DNA of 64,000 nucleotides from Paraherbaspirillum soli (lineage in GTDB: Bacteria; Pseudomonadota; Gammaproteobacteria; Burkholderiales; Burkholderiaceae_D), in the NCBI RefSeq assembly GCF_042654985.1, contig NZ_JBHSMT010000031.1:116824-180823 (forward strand), read 5' to 3'. The notes below the pieces were generated by a model. That model searched no databases. It saw nothing but the letters and a program-made list of their open reading frames with translations, and was not told the origin of the DNA. Within the stretch, counting starts at the first letter, position 1; each line of letters opens with the position of its first letter. A program made the position numbers and the translations under genes. Positions 25,784 to 34,655 of the stretch are shown here, piece by piece.

Positions 25784-26212
25784 TTAGATTTCGAGTGCTT
25801 TAGGTTGCTGCGCAGTGTGCGGATGGCTGTCATCTGCGTACACTTTGAGCTTCTTGATCATGGCGTAGCCAAGCGGACCCTTAGGCAGCATGCCCTTGAC
25901 CGCTTTTTCCAGCGCACGACCTGGAAAACGCTGTTGCATTTTCTGGAAATTTGTTTCGTAGATGCCGCCTGGATAACCGGAGTGACGGAAATACGTCTTG
26001 TCGGTTGCCTTGGCGCCAGTGACGCGCAGTTTGCCTGCATTGATGACGACGATGAAATCGCCGGTATCAACGTGTGGAGTAAATTCCGGTTTGTGTTTGC
26101 CGCGCAATCGGAGTGCCACTTCGCTGGCAACACGTCCGAGGACTTTGTCCGTCGCGTCAATCACGAACCAGTCGCGCTTGACCTCATGGCCCTTAGCGGA
26201 AAAAGTTTTCAT
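25784..26212 (-). CDS. rplM: Ribosomal protein L13
   Basis: L13 is an early-assembling protein of the large subunit. The 142 residues match family length, with WFVIDATDKVLGRVASEVA (about 16-34), the GDFIVVINA strand, and the RFPGRALEKAVKGMLPKGPL segment. It is the first gene of rplM-rpsI. In E. coli L13 represses its own mRNA; the leader here is about 120 bases, long enough for such control, but no motif is proven. Confidence 0.98.
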   Translation of the reverse strand: MKTFSAKGHEVKRDWFVIDATDKVLGRVASEVALRLRGKHKPEFTPHVDTGDFIVVINAGKLRVTGAKATDKTYFRHSGYPGGIYETNFQKMQQRFPGRALEKAVKGMLPKGPLGYAMIKKLKVYADDSHPHTAQQPKALEI

Positions 26213-26341
26213 GTTGACTTCCTAACTAAATTTATTCGCTCAATTTGGTGGTTCCAGCGCTATCGACAACAGCCAAAATGCAGCCCGATAACGGCAGACT
26301 CTTCCTTGTTATCTTTTCCTGAGCAAACGGAAAAGCCGCAA

Positions 26342-26371
26342 ATTATAGCCTTTTCAAGGACTTGGCGTCAA
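26342..26371 (-). promoter_or_regulatory. Predicted sigma70 promoter of rplM-rpsI
   Basis: On the minus strand TTGACG (26371-26366) and a perfect TATAAT (26347-26342) are 18 bases apart. Initiation near 26335 gives a leader of about 120 bases before the rplM ATG. This is among the best consensus promoters in the window. Confidence 0.8.
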
Positions 26372-26458
26372 TTTGATTGAGTCGAACTGCGTGTTGCGTT
26401 ACGGATTGTTGCGAATTTGACGAGATTGCGAATGACGTTTTAAGAATGCCGACAAAAG

Positions 26459-26490
26459 AAACCCGAAGCAAAAAATAGCGCTTCGGGTTT
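26459..26490. terminator. Lone terminator-like hairpin upstream of rplM
   Basis: AAACCCGAAGC (26459-26469) pairs perfectly with GCTTCGGGTTT (26480-26490) over a 10-base loop. On the minus strand the stem is followed by TTTC-TTTT, a fair terminator tail. No gene is seen that would need it, so it may close an unannotated small transcript or shield the rplM promoter from readthrough. Confidence 0.6.
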
Positions 26491-26857
26491 AAATCCACGC
26501 CTATCGAGGGGGTGGAGGAGACATGGTTTGATTGCCACAAAACAATTTCGGCGCTCAGTGCCTCCATCTTAGTAAACAAATTTGTGCATCGCAAGATATA
26601 AATTCCAGCTGTCGTCAAAAGGTGACTATTGGCATTTCCCTATTCGACAACAGCGCTATTCAAAAAGAAATAGCGATCGCTTTTCAACACGATTTGCGCG
26701 CCTCCAAGAGATGAAATGCCGCATCGCAACAAACCCTATAACAGAAAGCCATTGCGAGGCGCTCGCCCCAATTCCTGTTTAACAACATAGCCAAGCCAAA
26801 CCGCAAGCGATCAGAGCAGTTAGAATATTGCGACATTTAATCAGCCAGCGAGATCAC

Positions 26858-27301
26858 ATGGAATGCACAGTACGTTGGACAGGGCTGTCCGGCATGACGT
26901 TTTTGGCCGAAACCGGCTCCGGTCATGTATTGGCGATGGATGGAGCGCCGGATGGCGGCGGCCGCAATCTGGCGCCGCGGCCGATGGAAGTGGTGCTGGC
27001 CGGCACCGGCGGCTGCACCGCTTATGACGTGGTGCTGATCCTGCGCAAGAGCGGCCAGGATATCCGCGGCTGCGACGTCACGCTGAAATCGGAACGGGCC
27101 GAAAAAGACCCCAAGGTATTCACCAAGATCCACTTCCACTTCACGGTACGCGGCCGCAACCTGAAACCCAACCTGGTCGAACGCGCGATCAAGCTATCGC
27201 ATGAAAAATACTGCTCGGCATCGATCATGCTGGAAAAAACAGCTGAAATGACGCATTCGTTTGAAATCGTCGACGATTTGGCAGAACCGGAAACGGCTTA
27301 A
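26858..27301 (+). CDS. OsmC/Ohr-superfamily protein (YhfA-like)
   Basis: The 147-residue protein has the OsmC-like fold, with the first redox cysteine in GTGGCTAYDVV (about residue 50) and the second in HEKYCSASIML (about 116). Such proteins are thiol-dependent peroxidases or, in the YhfA subgroup, of unknown function. I start at the ATG at 26858, which gives MECTVRWTGLSGMTF; the frame opens upstream to 26828 but those ten residues are not family-like. It converges on coq7. Confidence 0.85.
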   Translation: MECTVRWTGLSGMTFLAETGSGHVLAMDGAPDGGGRNLAPRPMEVVLAGTGGCTAYDVVLILRKSGQDIRGCDVTLKSERAEKDPKVFTKIHFHFTVRGRNLKPNLVERAIKLSHEKYCSASIMLEKTAEMTHSFEIVDDLAEPETA

Positions 27302-27308
27302 GCAGTTG

Positions 27309-27339
27309 TTCCGATCCGCCATTACAGCGGGGATCGGAA
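27309..27339. terminator. Hairpin between the OsmC-like gene and coq7
   Basis: TTCCGATCC (27309-27317) and GGATCGGAA (27331-27339) form a perfect 9-bp stem in the 38-base gap of two convergent genes, abutting the coq7 stop. It lacks a clear T-run in either direction, so its strength as a terminator is doubtful. Confidence 0.5.
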
Positions 27340-27966
27340 TTAGAGGTAATACGCAACCGTCGTCATCACCTTCGACATCGCCTGCATCGTCTTTTGCACC
27401 GGCAGCGGCATGGCTGTCGCTCCCAGCGACTTGGCTGCATCGCCATGCGCGATTTCATCTTCCCGCATTTGCTCGACAATCGCGCGCGACTTGGCGTCTT
27501 GCGGCGGCAGCTGCTGCAGATGGCTGGTCAAATGCGCTTCGACCTGACGTTCGGTTTCTGCGACAAACCCCAGACTGCGCGCATCGCCGAGCCGGGCCGC
27601 CAAGGTCCCCAGCGCATAGGAACCGGCATACCACAGCGGGTTCAGCAAGCTGACGCGAGAACCCAGCTCGCGCAAGCGTTCTGCGGTCCAGGCCAAATGA
27701 TCCTCTTCCTCGCGGCCGGCTGCGGCAAATTGCTGCTTGATCGGATCGCCCTGCGCAAACCGGCCCTGCGCATCATAAAGCGCCTGCGCGCAAACTTCAC
27801 CGACATGATTGACCCGCATCAGGCCGGCGCTGCGGCGCTGCTCGGCCGCGTCCAGCGCGCCGTCGGCGGCCTTGGCAGCCGGATTCGGGCGCGAGGCCGA
27901 GGCAACGCCGGCAATCACGCGCAAGGCGTTATCGAAATCGGTGATGGCTTTGTCGATGAATTGCAT
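27340..27966 (-). CDS. coq7: Coq7-type demethoxyubiquinone hydroxylase
   Basis: Coq7 adds the C6 hydroxyl in ubiquinone synthesis using a di-iron centre; it replaces the flavoenzyme UbiF in many proteobacteria. The 208-residue protein keeps the di-iron ligand pattern: Glu in NHVGEVCAQ, the EEEDHLAW pair (Glu/His, about 110-117), and EDEIAHGDAA (Glu/His, about 178-187). About 45 N-terminal residues precede the core. It lies 36 bases after the DUF3025 gene. Confidence 0.93.
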   Translation of the reverse strand: MQFIDKAITDFDNALRVIAGVASASRPNPAAKAADGALDAAEQRRSAGLMRVNHVGEVCAQALYDAQGRFAQGDPIKQQFAAAGREEEDHLAWTAERLRELGSRVSLLNPLWYAGSYALGTLAARLGDARSLGFVAETERQVEAHLTSHLQQLPPQDAKSRAIVEQMREDEIAHGDAAKSLGATAMPLPVQKTMQAMSKVMTTVAYYL

Positions 27967-28002
27967 ACTGGGCTCGTTGGTAAAAGAGAGTTCCGGATTT
28001 TA

Positions 28003-28854
28003 TCAGGCGGCTACGCTTCGCTTCGGCCGGAAGACCGCGGCGTCCGCATAAAAATCGGCATCCTGATCAGCGCTCCAGCCCGGCACCCCCAGCACCGGCA
28101 ACGGCGTCAAGCGCCCTATCACCGAGCCATGTCGCATCAGGTCGGCAGCTATCTGACTATCGATCCAAGCGCGTTTGGCATCCTGCTCCAGCGCAAAGAA
28201 TGGCTCCGGCGCGAACAGCACCAGCGCATGCGCAGTAATGGCTTTGTACGGCCGCACCAGCTTTTCCATCAACGCATGGCCGAACAGCCAGACTTCGGCG
28301 TCGCAGTCAAAAGCGCGGCGCTGTTCGATGAATGCCTGCTGCCATTGATGATTGCGCAGCGCGGCGATCAAATTTTGTCCGCTTGGATTATCACGCACCA
28401 CCAGCAGCGCCGCGTTCTCGTCGAAGATGGTGGCCGCATCGCGCGCCGCGCCGCGCGGCTTGCTGCTGCCGGACAGCGTCCCGGCGCGCGCCAGTTCAGC
28501 TGCTTGCAACGCATTCAGGCAGGCTTTGATGGCGGGAAATGACAGCCATACCAGCGCGTTCAAAAAATCGTGAAGATTGTCGCGGGTCGGCACTTGGCCG
28601 CTGCTGCTGATGAACGCCTCATAGGCGGTAGCCGCAGGCAATTCAGCCTGCGCCACGAAACGGATAGGCAAGTCCTGATGGTTGCGGATGTCACCCGCCA
28701 TCGCCGCGGCATTCAACGCCAGCCGCCAGTCGGCAGCCGCGCTCAACTGCCGGCCAAGCGCCCGGAACGGCGCCAGCCAGGGTCGCTGCCAATCAATAGC
28801 TTCAAGAAAAGACGCAGACGAACTGGCGTCAGGGAAAGATGCGGGAGTACTCAT
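28003..28854 (-). CDS. DUF3025 domain protein, function unknown
   Basis: The 283-residue protein matches my recollection of the DUF3025 family, with conserved LPIRFV, TRDNLHDFLNALVW (about 116-129) and GRLTPLPVLGVPGW near the C-terminus. Histidine and aspartate in the NLHDFLN segment look like possible metal or catalytic residues, but no enzyme class is known to me. No signal peptide or membrane segment is seen. It lies between nasA and coq7 on the same strand with short gaps, but shares no evident role with either. Confidence 0.8.
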   Translation of the reverse strand: MSTPASFPDASSSASFLEAIDWQRPWLAPFRALGRQLSAAADWRLALNAAAMAGDIRNHQDLPIRFVAQAELPAATAYEAFISSSGQVPTRDNLHDFLNALVWLSFPAIKACLNALQAAELARAGTLSGSSKPRGAARDAATIFDENAALLVVRDNPSGQNLIAALRNHQWQQAFIEQRRAFDCDAEVWLFGHALMEKLVRPYKAITAHALVLFAPEPFFALEQDAKRAWIDSQIAADLMRHGSVIGRLTPLPVLGVPGWSADQDADFYADAAVFRPKRSVAA

Positions 28855-28892
28855 TTGCCGCGCATTTTACAATGCGCCGAGGCATCAAGACA

Positions 28893-31682
28893 CTAAACTG
28901 CCGGCATCGGCTGCAACACCATCCGCTTCAATTCCGGCACGCAAGAGCCGCAATTGGTGCCGCATTTAAGCTGCCGCTGCAACAGCGCCAGGCGCTCCTC
29001 CGGCGCCGCAGCCGCATTCGCCAGCACCTGGCGGATTTCACTCTCGGCCACATTCAGGCAGTTGCAGACGATGCGTCCGCGCGATTGCACGCCGGCCGGC
29101 GGTTTGGCGGACGGCATCAGCAAGCGACGGCCCAGACCCAGCACCGACTGCCCGGCCTCCAGATATGGTTTCAGCCACAGCTCGGCACTGGTGTCGCCGC
29201 TCAAGGCCACTGCTTCGAGCCGGTCGCCGTTCAATTTGATATGGCGCGCATGGCCGCGCCGCCGGTCGTCGTAGCGCAAAATGTGCGGCCCCTCGATGTC
29301 GAACATGGCTTCAATCTGCTGCAGCAATTGCGGCGCTGCGGCCGCATCATCCGCGGCGCGCAGCAGCACCCCGACCCCGCTCCCACTGCGTCCAAACAGC
29401 GTGCAGCTGGCGTAAGCAAAGTTGCGCATGAAGGGCCGCAATGCCGCTTGCAAAGCCAACACCGCAGCCTCGTCGATCCAGGCAAACACCAGGAAGCGCC
29501 ACGGCAGTTCGGCCTTCAACACCTTGACCGCGGCATGCTTCAGTTCCGGCTGAAAAGAGCTGGGACAGAACGCGGGATTGGTCATCGCATTGACGCCGTA
29601 GCAGGCGTCATCCGGATTCTGGCGCGGGCCGCGGCCGGACAAATATTCCTCGCCCCAATGCATCGCGATAAAAACCTGCCCGCTGCGCATGTCGTCGCCG
29701 GTCTGCACCGGCAAAATCTGCGTGCCGCGCCGGCTGGTCACATGCACCAGATCGCCCGCAGTCAAAAAGCGTCGCTGCATATCCCCGGGATTCATCATCA
29801 CGGCCGGTTCGCCGGCATGCGAAAACAATTGGGCGACGGTGCCGGTGCGGCTCATGCCATGCCATTGATCGCGCAGACGTCCGGTGGTCAGCGCGAACGG
29901 ATAACGGACATCGATAGGCTCCGCCACCGCTTGATAGGCGACGTTGACGAATTTGGCGCGGCCGCTGGCGGTCGGAAATCTTCCGTCTTGGTACAGGCGT
30001 TTGCGGCCGCTGCTGGCGCCCTCCGGAAACGGCCATTGCTGCGGCCCCCGCTGCTCCAGCAGCGCGAACGACAAGCCGCTGATGTCCAGGTCGCGGCCGC
30101 GGGTCGAGGCGCGATGTTCATTCCAGATTTGTTCCACCGAGTCATATGGAAACAGCGTGCTGCCGCTGAGCGTGTTGCAACCGATGCGCGCTTCCAGCGC
30201 GTGCGCAAAATCGACCGCAATCCGCCAGTCGTGGCGCGTCTGCCCGGGCGGCGGCAGGGCCGGCTTGAAGCGCGTGATGCGCCGCTCCGAATTGGTCACC
30301 GTGCCCTCTTTCTCGCTCCAGGCGGTGGCCGGCAGCAGGATGTCGGCATAGGCGACTGTCGCGGTGCTGGTATAGGCTTCCTGCACGATCACCAGCTCGG
30401 CCGTGCGCAAGGCTTCGCGAATCAGCTTTTGGTCCGGCATCGATTGCGCCGGGTTGGTGCAGGCGATCCAGATGATTTTGATTTGCCCCTGCCGCACCGC
30501 CTCGAATAATTCCACAGCGGTCTTGCCCGGCTGGCTCGGCACCGATGGCAGATCCCACAATGCCGCCACTTCGGCCCGATGCTGCGGATTGCCGAGGTCG
30601 CGATGCGCCGACAACAGATTCGCCATGCCGCCCACTTCGCGGCCGCCCATCGCGTTCGGTTGTCCGGTCAGCGAAAACGGGCCGGCGCCTGGCTTGCCGA
30701 TCTGGTGCGTGGCCAGATGCAGGTTGATCAAGGCCACGTTCTTGTCGGTGCCGGAAGCCGATTGATTCAAGCCCTGGCAATACAGCGACAGCGTCGCCTT
30801 CGATGCGCCGAACCAGCGCGCGGCCTGCATCAGGTCGGCTTGCGGGATCCCGCAAACGGCGCTGACATAGGCCGGCGTGTAGTCGCGCACGGTCTGCTTC
30901 AGTTCGGCGAAGCCTTCGGTGTGCGCGGCGATGTAAGCGCTGTCGGTCAACTCTTCCCACAGGCAGATATGCAACATGCCGTTGAACAGCGCGACATCGG
31001 TGCCCGGCAGGATAGCCAAAAACAGGTCGGCCTCGCGCGCGGTATCGGTGCGGCGCGGATCGGCGACGATGATTTTCAGCTCAGGATTATTTTTGCGCGC
31101 ATCCTCGATGCGGCGATACAGGATCGGATGCGCGAACGCGGTATTGGAACCGACGATGAAAATCACCTGCGCATGATCGATGTCCTCATAACAGGTCGGC
31201 GGCGCATCGGCGCCCAGCGTGCGCTTGTATCCGGCCACCGCGCTCGACATGCACAGGCGCGAGTTGGTGTCGATGTTATTGGTGCCGATCAAGCCCTTGG
31301 CGAGCTTGTTGAAGACGTAGTAATCCTCGGTCAGCATTTGTCCCGAGACATAAAAAGCCACGCTATCCGGCCCATGGCGGGCGATGGTGTCGGCAAAGCG
31401 CTCGGCCATATAGGCCAAGGTCGCATCCCAGCTGGCGTTGCGACGCGGCTGGTTGCGATCTGTGCGCATCTCGGGCTGCAACGCGCGCACCTGCTGTTGC
31501 AGCAGCGGCTGCGCGGTCAAATGCAAGGTGCTGCCCTTGCTGCACAGACGGCCGAAATTCGCCGGGTGGTCAGGGTCGCCGCGGACGCCGGTCACCTGCT
31601 GGCCGTCAGTCTCGATGATGACGCCGCAGCCGACGCCGCAATAGCAGCAGGTGGCTTTGGTTTCGTGGCGCGGCGGGTTCAT
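28893..31682 (-). CDS. nasA: NasA, assimilatory nitrate reductase catalytic subunit with C-terminal BFD-like domain
   Basis: This cytoplasmic molybdenum enzyme reduces nitrate to nitrite for nitrogen assimilation. Of its 929 residues, the N-terminus binds a [4Fe-4S] cluster through C12, C15, C19 and a cysteine near 47 (RLCSKG). The middle carries the molybdopterin guanine dinucleotide folds, and the C-terminus adds a BFD-like [2Fe-2S] domain (CNCLNVAESEI, then CGTNCGSC near 911-918). The extra domain probably accepts electrons. It starts 12 bases after the nirD stop and is the last gene of the nas operon. No separate electron-transfer subunit (NasB) is visible. Confidence 0.95.
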   Translation of the reverse strand: MNPPRHETKATCCYCGVGCGVIIETDGQQVTGVRGDPDHPANFGRLCSKGSTLHLTAQPLLQQQVRALQPEMRTDRNQPRRNASWDATLAYMAERFADTIARHGPDSVAFYVSGQMLTEDYYVFNKLAKGLIGTNNIDTNSRLCMSSAVAGYKRTLGADAPPTCYEDIDHAQVIFIVGSNTAFAHPILYRRIEDARKNNPELKIIVADPRRTDTAREADLFLAILPGTDVALFNGMLHICLWEELTDSAYIAAHTEGFAELKQTVRDYTPAYVSAVCGIPQADLMQAARWFGASKATLSLYCQGLNQSASGTDKNVALINLHLATHQIGKPGAGPFSLTGQPNAMGGREVGGMANLLSAHRDLGNPQHRAEVAALWDLPSVPSQPGKTAVELFEAVRQGQIKIIWIACTNPAQSMPDQKLIREALRTAELVIVQEAYTSTATVAYADILLPATAWSEKEGTVTNSERRITRFKPALPPPGQTRHDWRIAVDFAHALEARIGCNTLSGSTLFPYDSVEQIWNEHRASTRGRDLDISGLSFALLEQRGPQQWPFPEGASSGRKRLYQDGRFPTASGRAKFVNVAYQAVAEPIDVRYPFALTTGRLRDQWHGMSRTGTVAQLFSHAGEPAVMMNPGDMQRRFLTAGDLVHVTSRRGTQILPVQTGDDMRSGQVFIAMHWGEEYLSGRGPRQNPDDACYGVNAMTNPAFCPSSFQPELKHAAVKVLKAELPWRFLVFAWIDEAAVLALQAALRPFMRNFAYASCTLFGRSGSGVGVLLRAADDAAAAPQLLQQIEAMFDIEGPHILRYDDRRRGHARHIKLNGDRLEAVALSGDTSAELWLKPYLEAGQSVLGLGRRLLMPSAKPPAGVQSRGRIVCNCLNVAESEIRQVLANAAAAPEERLALLQRQLKCGTNCGSCVPELKRMVLQPMPAV

Positions 31683-31694
31683 TTTGATGACGCT

Positions 31695-32042
31695 TTAAAT
31701 CGCAACGGCCAGTTCGTTCATATCGAGATACACCTGGCCGTCTTCGACCTTGACGCTGAAACGCCGCACGCAGCCATCATCCGGCGCCACCGCACAACCC
31801 GAGTCCAGCTGGATGTGCCAGTTGTGCAGCGGACAGGCGACCCGATCGCCGAACACCATCCCCTGCGACAACGGACCGCCCTTGTGCGGACAGCGATCGA
31901 GCAGCGCAAAGACCTGCTCGTCGCCGCCACGGAAAATCGCGACATCGGGCACCGCCTGCCGGTCATCGCTGCGCTTGACCACTCTGGCGCCCAGCAGCGG
32001 GATGTCGCTTAAATTGCAAATCGGTTTCCAGTATTGGCTCAT
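31695..32042 (-). CDS. nirD: NirD, small subunit of NADH nitrite reductase
   Basis: NirD is a Rieske-fold protein that pairs with NirB in reduction of nitrite to ammonium. I start at the ATG at 32042, which has GGAG 9 bases upstream; an upstream ATG at 32057 overlaps that site. The 115-residue product has CPHKGGPLSQGMV (about 46-58) and CPLHNWHIQLDSG (about 65-77), so unlike many NirD proteins it keeps Cys-His pairs that could bind a Rieske [2Fe-2S] cluster. A 116-base palindromic insertion separates it from nirB. Confidence 0.93.
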   Translation of the reverse strand: MSQYWKPICNLSDIPLLGARVVKRSDDRQAVPDVAIFRGGDEQVFALLDRCPHKGGPLSQGMVFGDRVACPLHNWHIQLDSGCAVAPDDGCVRRFSVKVEDGQVYLDMNELAVAI

Positions 32043-32068
32043 TTTCGTTCTCTCCATTTGCCGGTATC

Positions 32069-32184
32069 GTAGGTCGGAAAAGCGCAGCGCCTTCCGACGT
32101 TTTGCGTACCGCCGGAAAAGGCCAAGGGCTTGACCAGCTGATGCGATTCTCGCCGTCGGAAGGCGCTGCGCTTTTCCGACCTAC
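32069..32184. repeat. REP-like pair with perfect 31-bp inverted arms, between nirB and nirD
   Basis: The left arm (32069-32099) and right arm (32154-32184) are perfect reverse complements of each other over 31 bases, with a 54-base spacer. The arm begins GTAGGTCGGAAAAGCGCAGC and ends CCTTCCGACG. Copies at 37985 and 39995 are related. It lies inside the nas operon and would fold strongly in the mRNA. Confidence 0.9.
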
Positions 32185-32197
32185 CACGGCGCGACTC

Positions 32198-34636
32198 TTA
32201 AATTGATAGCGCCTTGAACTGCCGCTCATCGACCTGTGCCTTGGCCGACTCATGCCACGGGTCGGGCTCCCCTTCCAGCGCGAACAACAGCCGCTCATAC
32301 AGCTCGCGCCGCTTGCCCGCATCTTCCAGCACTTGCTGCTTCACATAGTCCAGTCCGACCCGGGCGATGTAATGCACGGTGCGTTCCAGATACCAGCCTT
32401 GCTCGCGATACAGCTGCAGGAAGGCGCCGGCAATCTCCAGCACTTCTTCGTGGGTTTTGCATTTGACGAAAAATTGCGCCACTTCGGTCTTGATGCCGCC
32501 GTTGCCGCCGACGTAAATCTCCCAGCCGGAATCGACCCCGATCACGCCGACATCCTTGATCCCGGCTTCGGCACAATTGCGCGGACAACCGGAGACCGCG
32601 ATCTTGACCTTGTGCGGCGCGTACATGCGCCACAAGGCGCGCTCCAGCTCATGCCCCATCCGCGTCGAATCCTGTGTGCCGAAGCGGCACCACTCGCTGC
32701 CGACGCAGGTTTTCACGGTGCGCAAGGCTTTCGCATAGGCGTGGCCGGAAGGCATGTCGAGGTCTTTCCAGACCGCTGTCAGATCTTCTTTTTTGACGCC
32801 GAGCAAGTCGATGCGCTGGCCGCCGGTCACCTTGACGGTCGGGATCTGATATTTATCGACCACATCGGCGATGCGGCGCAACTCGGACGCATTGGTTTCG
32901 CCGGCCCACATGCGCGGTATCACCGAGTAAGTGCCGTCCTTCTGGATGTTGGCGTGGGCGCGTTCGTTGATCGCGCGCGATTGCGGGTCGTCCAGTGCCT
33001 GATGCGGCCAGGTCGAGGTCAGGTAATAGTTCAGCGCCGGGCGGCAGCTTGGGCAGCCGTTCGGCGCGCGCCAGTTGAGAAACTCCATGGTGGCGGCGAT
33101 GCTCAACAACTTGTTGACGCGGATCGCGTCGCGCACTTCCTGGTGCGTGTGATCGGTGCAGCCGCACATCGGCTTGGCCTTGGTGGTTGCCGAATAATCG
33201 CCGCCGGCGGTGAACATGATGATTTGTTCGACCAGCCCGGTGCAGGAGCCGCAGGAGGCGGATGCCTTGGTGTGCTTGCGCACGTCCTCCAGCGTGAACA
33301 AACCCTTTTCCTTGATCGCCTTGACGATACTGCCCTTGCAGACGCCATTGCAACCGCAGACCTCGGCCGAGTCCGGCATCGCCGCGGCACGGGTATGGCC
33401 TTCGTGACCGACATCGCCGGGACGGCTGGTGTTGGCTTCGCCGAACATCAGGCTGTCGCGGATTTCTGCGATGTCCTTGCCCTCGCGCAGCAGCTTGAAA
33501 TACCAGCTGCCATCCACCGTGTCGCCGTACAGGCAGGCGCCGATCAGCTTGTCGTCCTTGATCACCAGCTTTTTGTAGACGCCGCCTAACGGGTCGGACA
33601 AAACGATTTCCTCGACGCCCTCGCCGCCCATGAATTCACCGGCCGAGAACAGGTCGATCCCGGTGACTTTCAGTTTGGTCGAGGTGACCGATCCCAGGTA
33701 GCGGCCGATGCCGAAACTGGCCAGGTGATTGGCGCAAACCTTGGCCATTTCGAACAGCGGCGCGACCAGGCCGTACACATTGCCGCGATGATTGACGCAT
33801 TCGCCAACGGCGTAAATCCGAGGGTCGTAAGTCTGCATGGTGTCGCTGACGACGATCCCGCGGTTGCAATACAGATGCGCCGATTCGGCCAATGCCGTGT
33901 TGGGCCGGATGCCGACCGCCATCACCACCAGTTGGGCCGGCAGTTCGCTGCCATCGGTGAAGCGGATCGCCTTGACGTGATTGTTTTCATCGCCGATCAG
34001 CGCTTCGGTATTTTTCTCCAGCACAAATTGCAAGCCGCGCTGCTCCAGCGATTTTTGCAGCATCTTGCCGGCCACCGGGTCCAGCTGGCGCTCCATCAGC
34101 CAGCCGGGCAGGTGCACCACGTGCACTTCCATGCCGCGCAGTTTCAAGCCGTTGGCGGCTTCCAGTCCGAGCAGGCCGCCGCCGATCACGATGGCCTGCC
34201 GGTGCTGACCGGCGGCGGCAATCATGGCATTGGTATCCTTGATGTCGCGGTACGAAATCACGCCCTGCAAATCCTTGCCCGGCACCGGCAGCATGAACGG
34301 ATTGGAACCGGTTGCCAGCAACAGCCGGTCGTACTCCGCCAGCATGCCGTCGGCGGTCATCACCTGGCGCTTGGCGCGGTCGATGCGGGTGATGGTCTGG
34401 TTCAGGTGCAGCGTGATGCCGTGCTCGGCGTACCAGTCGACATCGTTGAGCATGATGTCCTGGATGGTCTGCTCGCCCGCCAGCACCGGCGACAGCAGGA
34501 TGCGATTGTAATTGGCATAGGGCTCGGCGCCGAACACCGTGATGTCGTACATATCGGGCGCGATCTTCAGCAACTCTTCCAGGGTACGGACCCCGGCCAT
34601 GCCGTTGCCGACCATTACCAGTTTCATCTTTTTCAT
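32198..34636 (-). CDS. nirB: NirB, large subunit of NADH nitrite reductase
   Basis: NirB reduces nitrite to ammonium in six one-electron steps, taking electrons from NADH through FAD, Fe-S and siroheme. The 812-residue protein starts at the ATG at 34636, preceded by GAGGAG at 7 bases. It has an FAD motif (VGNGMAG), an NAD motif (GGGLLGLEAANGL, about 150-162), two BFD-like [2Fe-2S] regions (CGCNGVCKG and CGSC near 425-470) and the siroheme/[4Fe-4S] cysteines in CVGSEWCRFG and CPRNCAEAG (about 640-690). It follows nrtD after 19 bases. Confidence 0.97.
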   Translation of the reverse strand: MKKMKLVMVGNGMAGVRTLEELLKIAPDMYDITVFGAEPYANYNRILLSPVLAGEQTIQDIMLNDVDWYAEHGITLHLNQTITRIDRAKRQVMTADGMLAEYDRLLLATGSNPFMLPVPGKDLQGVISYRDIKDTNAMIAAAGQHRQAIVIGGGLLGLEAANGLKLRGMEVHVVHLPGWLMERQLDPVAGKMLQKSLEQRGLQFVLEKNTEALIGDENNHVKAIRFTDGSELPAQLVVMAVGIRPNTALAESAHLYCNRGIVVSDTMQTYDPRIYAVGECVNHRGNVYGLVAPLFEMAKVCANHLASFGIGRYLGSVTSTKLKVTGIDLFSAGEFMGGEGVEEIVLSDPLGGVYKKLVIKDDKLIGACLYGDTVDGSWYFKLLREGKDIAEIRDSLMFGEANTSRPGDVGHEGHTRAAAMPDSAEVCGCNGVCKGSIVKAIKEKGLFTLEDVRKHTKASASCGSCTGLVEQIIMFTAGGDYSATTKAKPMCGCTDHTHQEVRDAIRVNKLLSIAATMEFLNWRAPNGCPSCRPALNYYLTSTWPHQALDDPQSRAINERAHANIQKDGTYSVIPRMWAGETNASELRRIADVVDKYQIPTVKVTGGQRIDLLGVKKEDLTAVWKDLDMPSGHAYAKALRTVKTCVGSEWCRFGTQDSTRMGHELERALWRMYAPHKVKIAVSGCPRNCAEAGIKDVGVIGVDSGWEIYVGGNGGIKTEVAQFFVKCKTHEEVLEIAGAFLQLYREQGWYLERTVHYIARVGLDYVKQQVLEDAGKRRELYERLLFALEGEPDPWHESAKAQVDERQFKALSI

Positions 34637-34655
34637 GGTGTGTCTCCTCAAGCGC

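Larger units (their letters stand above)
26213..26857. other. 645-base intergenic region between rplM and the OsmC-like gene
   Basis: The part nearest rplM holds its promoter and leader. The middle holds one perfect hairpin (26459-26490, listed separately). Short open frames on both strands lack ribosome sites and recognisable sequence. A GGAGGAG before an ATG at 26523 leads to a stop after two codons, so it is not a gene. No tRNA or riboswitch pattern is recognised. Confidence 0.5.

Noticed and set aside
26521..26714. Small gene after the GGAGGAG at 26514-26520
   Set aside because: The ATG that follows is stopped after two codons, and the next plus-strand frame has no ribosome site or known sequence.
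28839..30509. Long plus-strand frame (556 residues) opposite nasA
   Set aside because: It is antisense to nasA, whose domains are continuous and intact; the frame is open because of high third-position GC.
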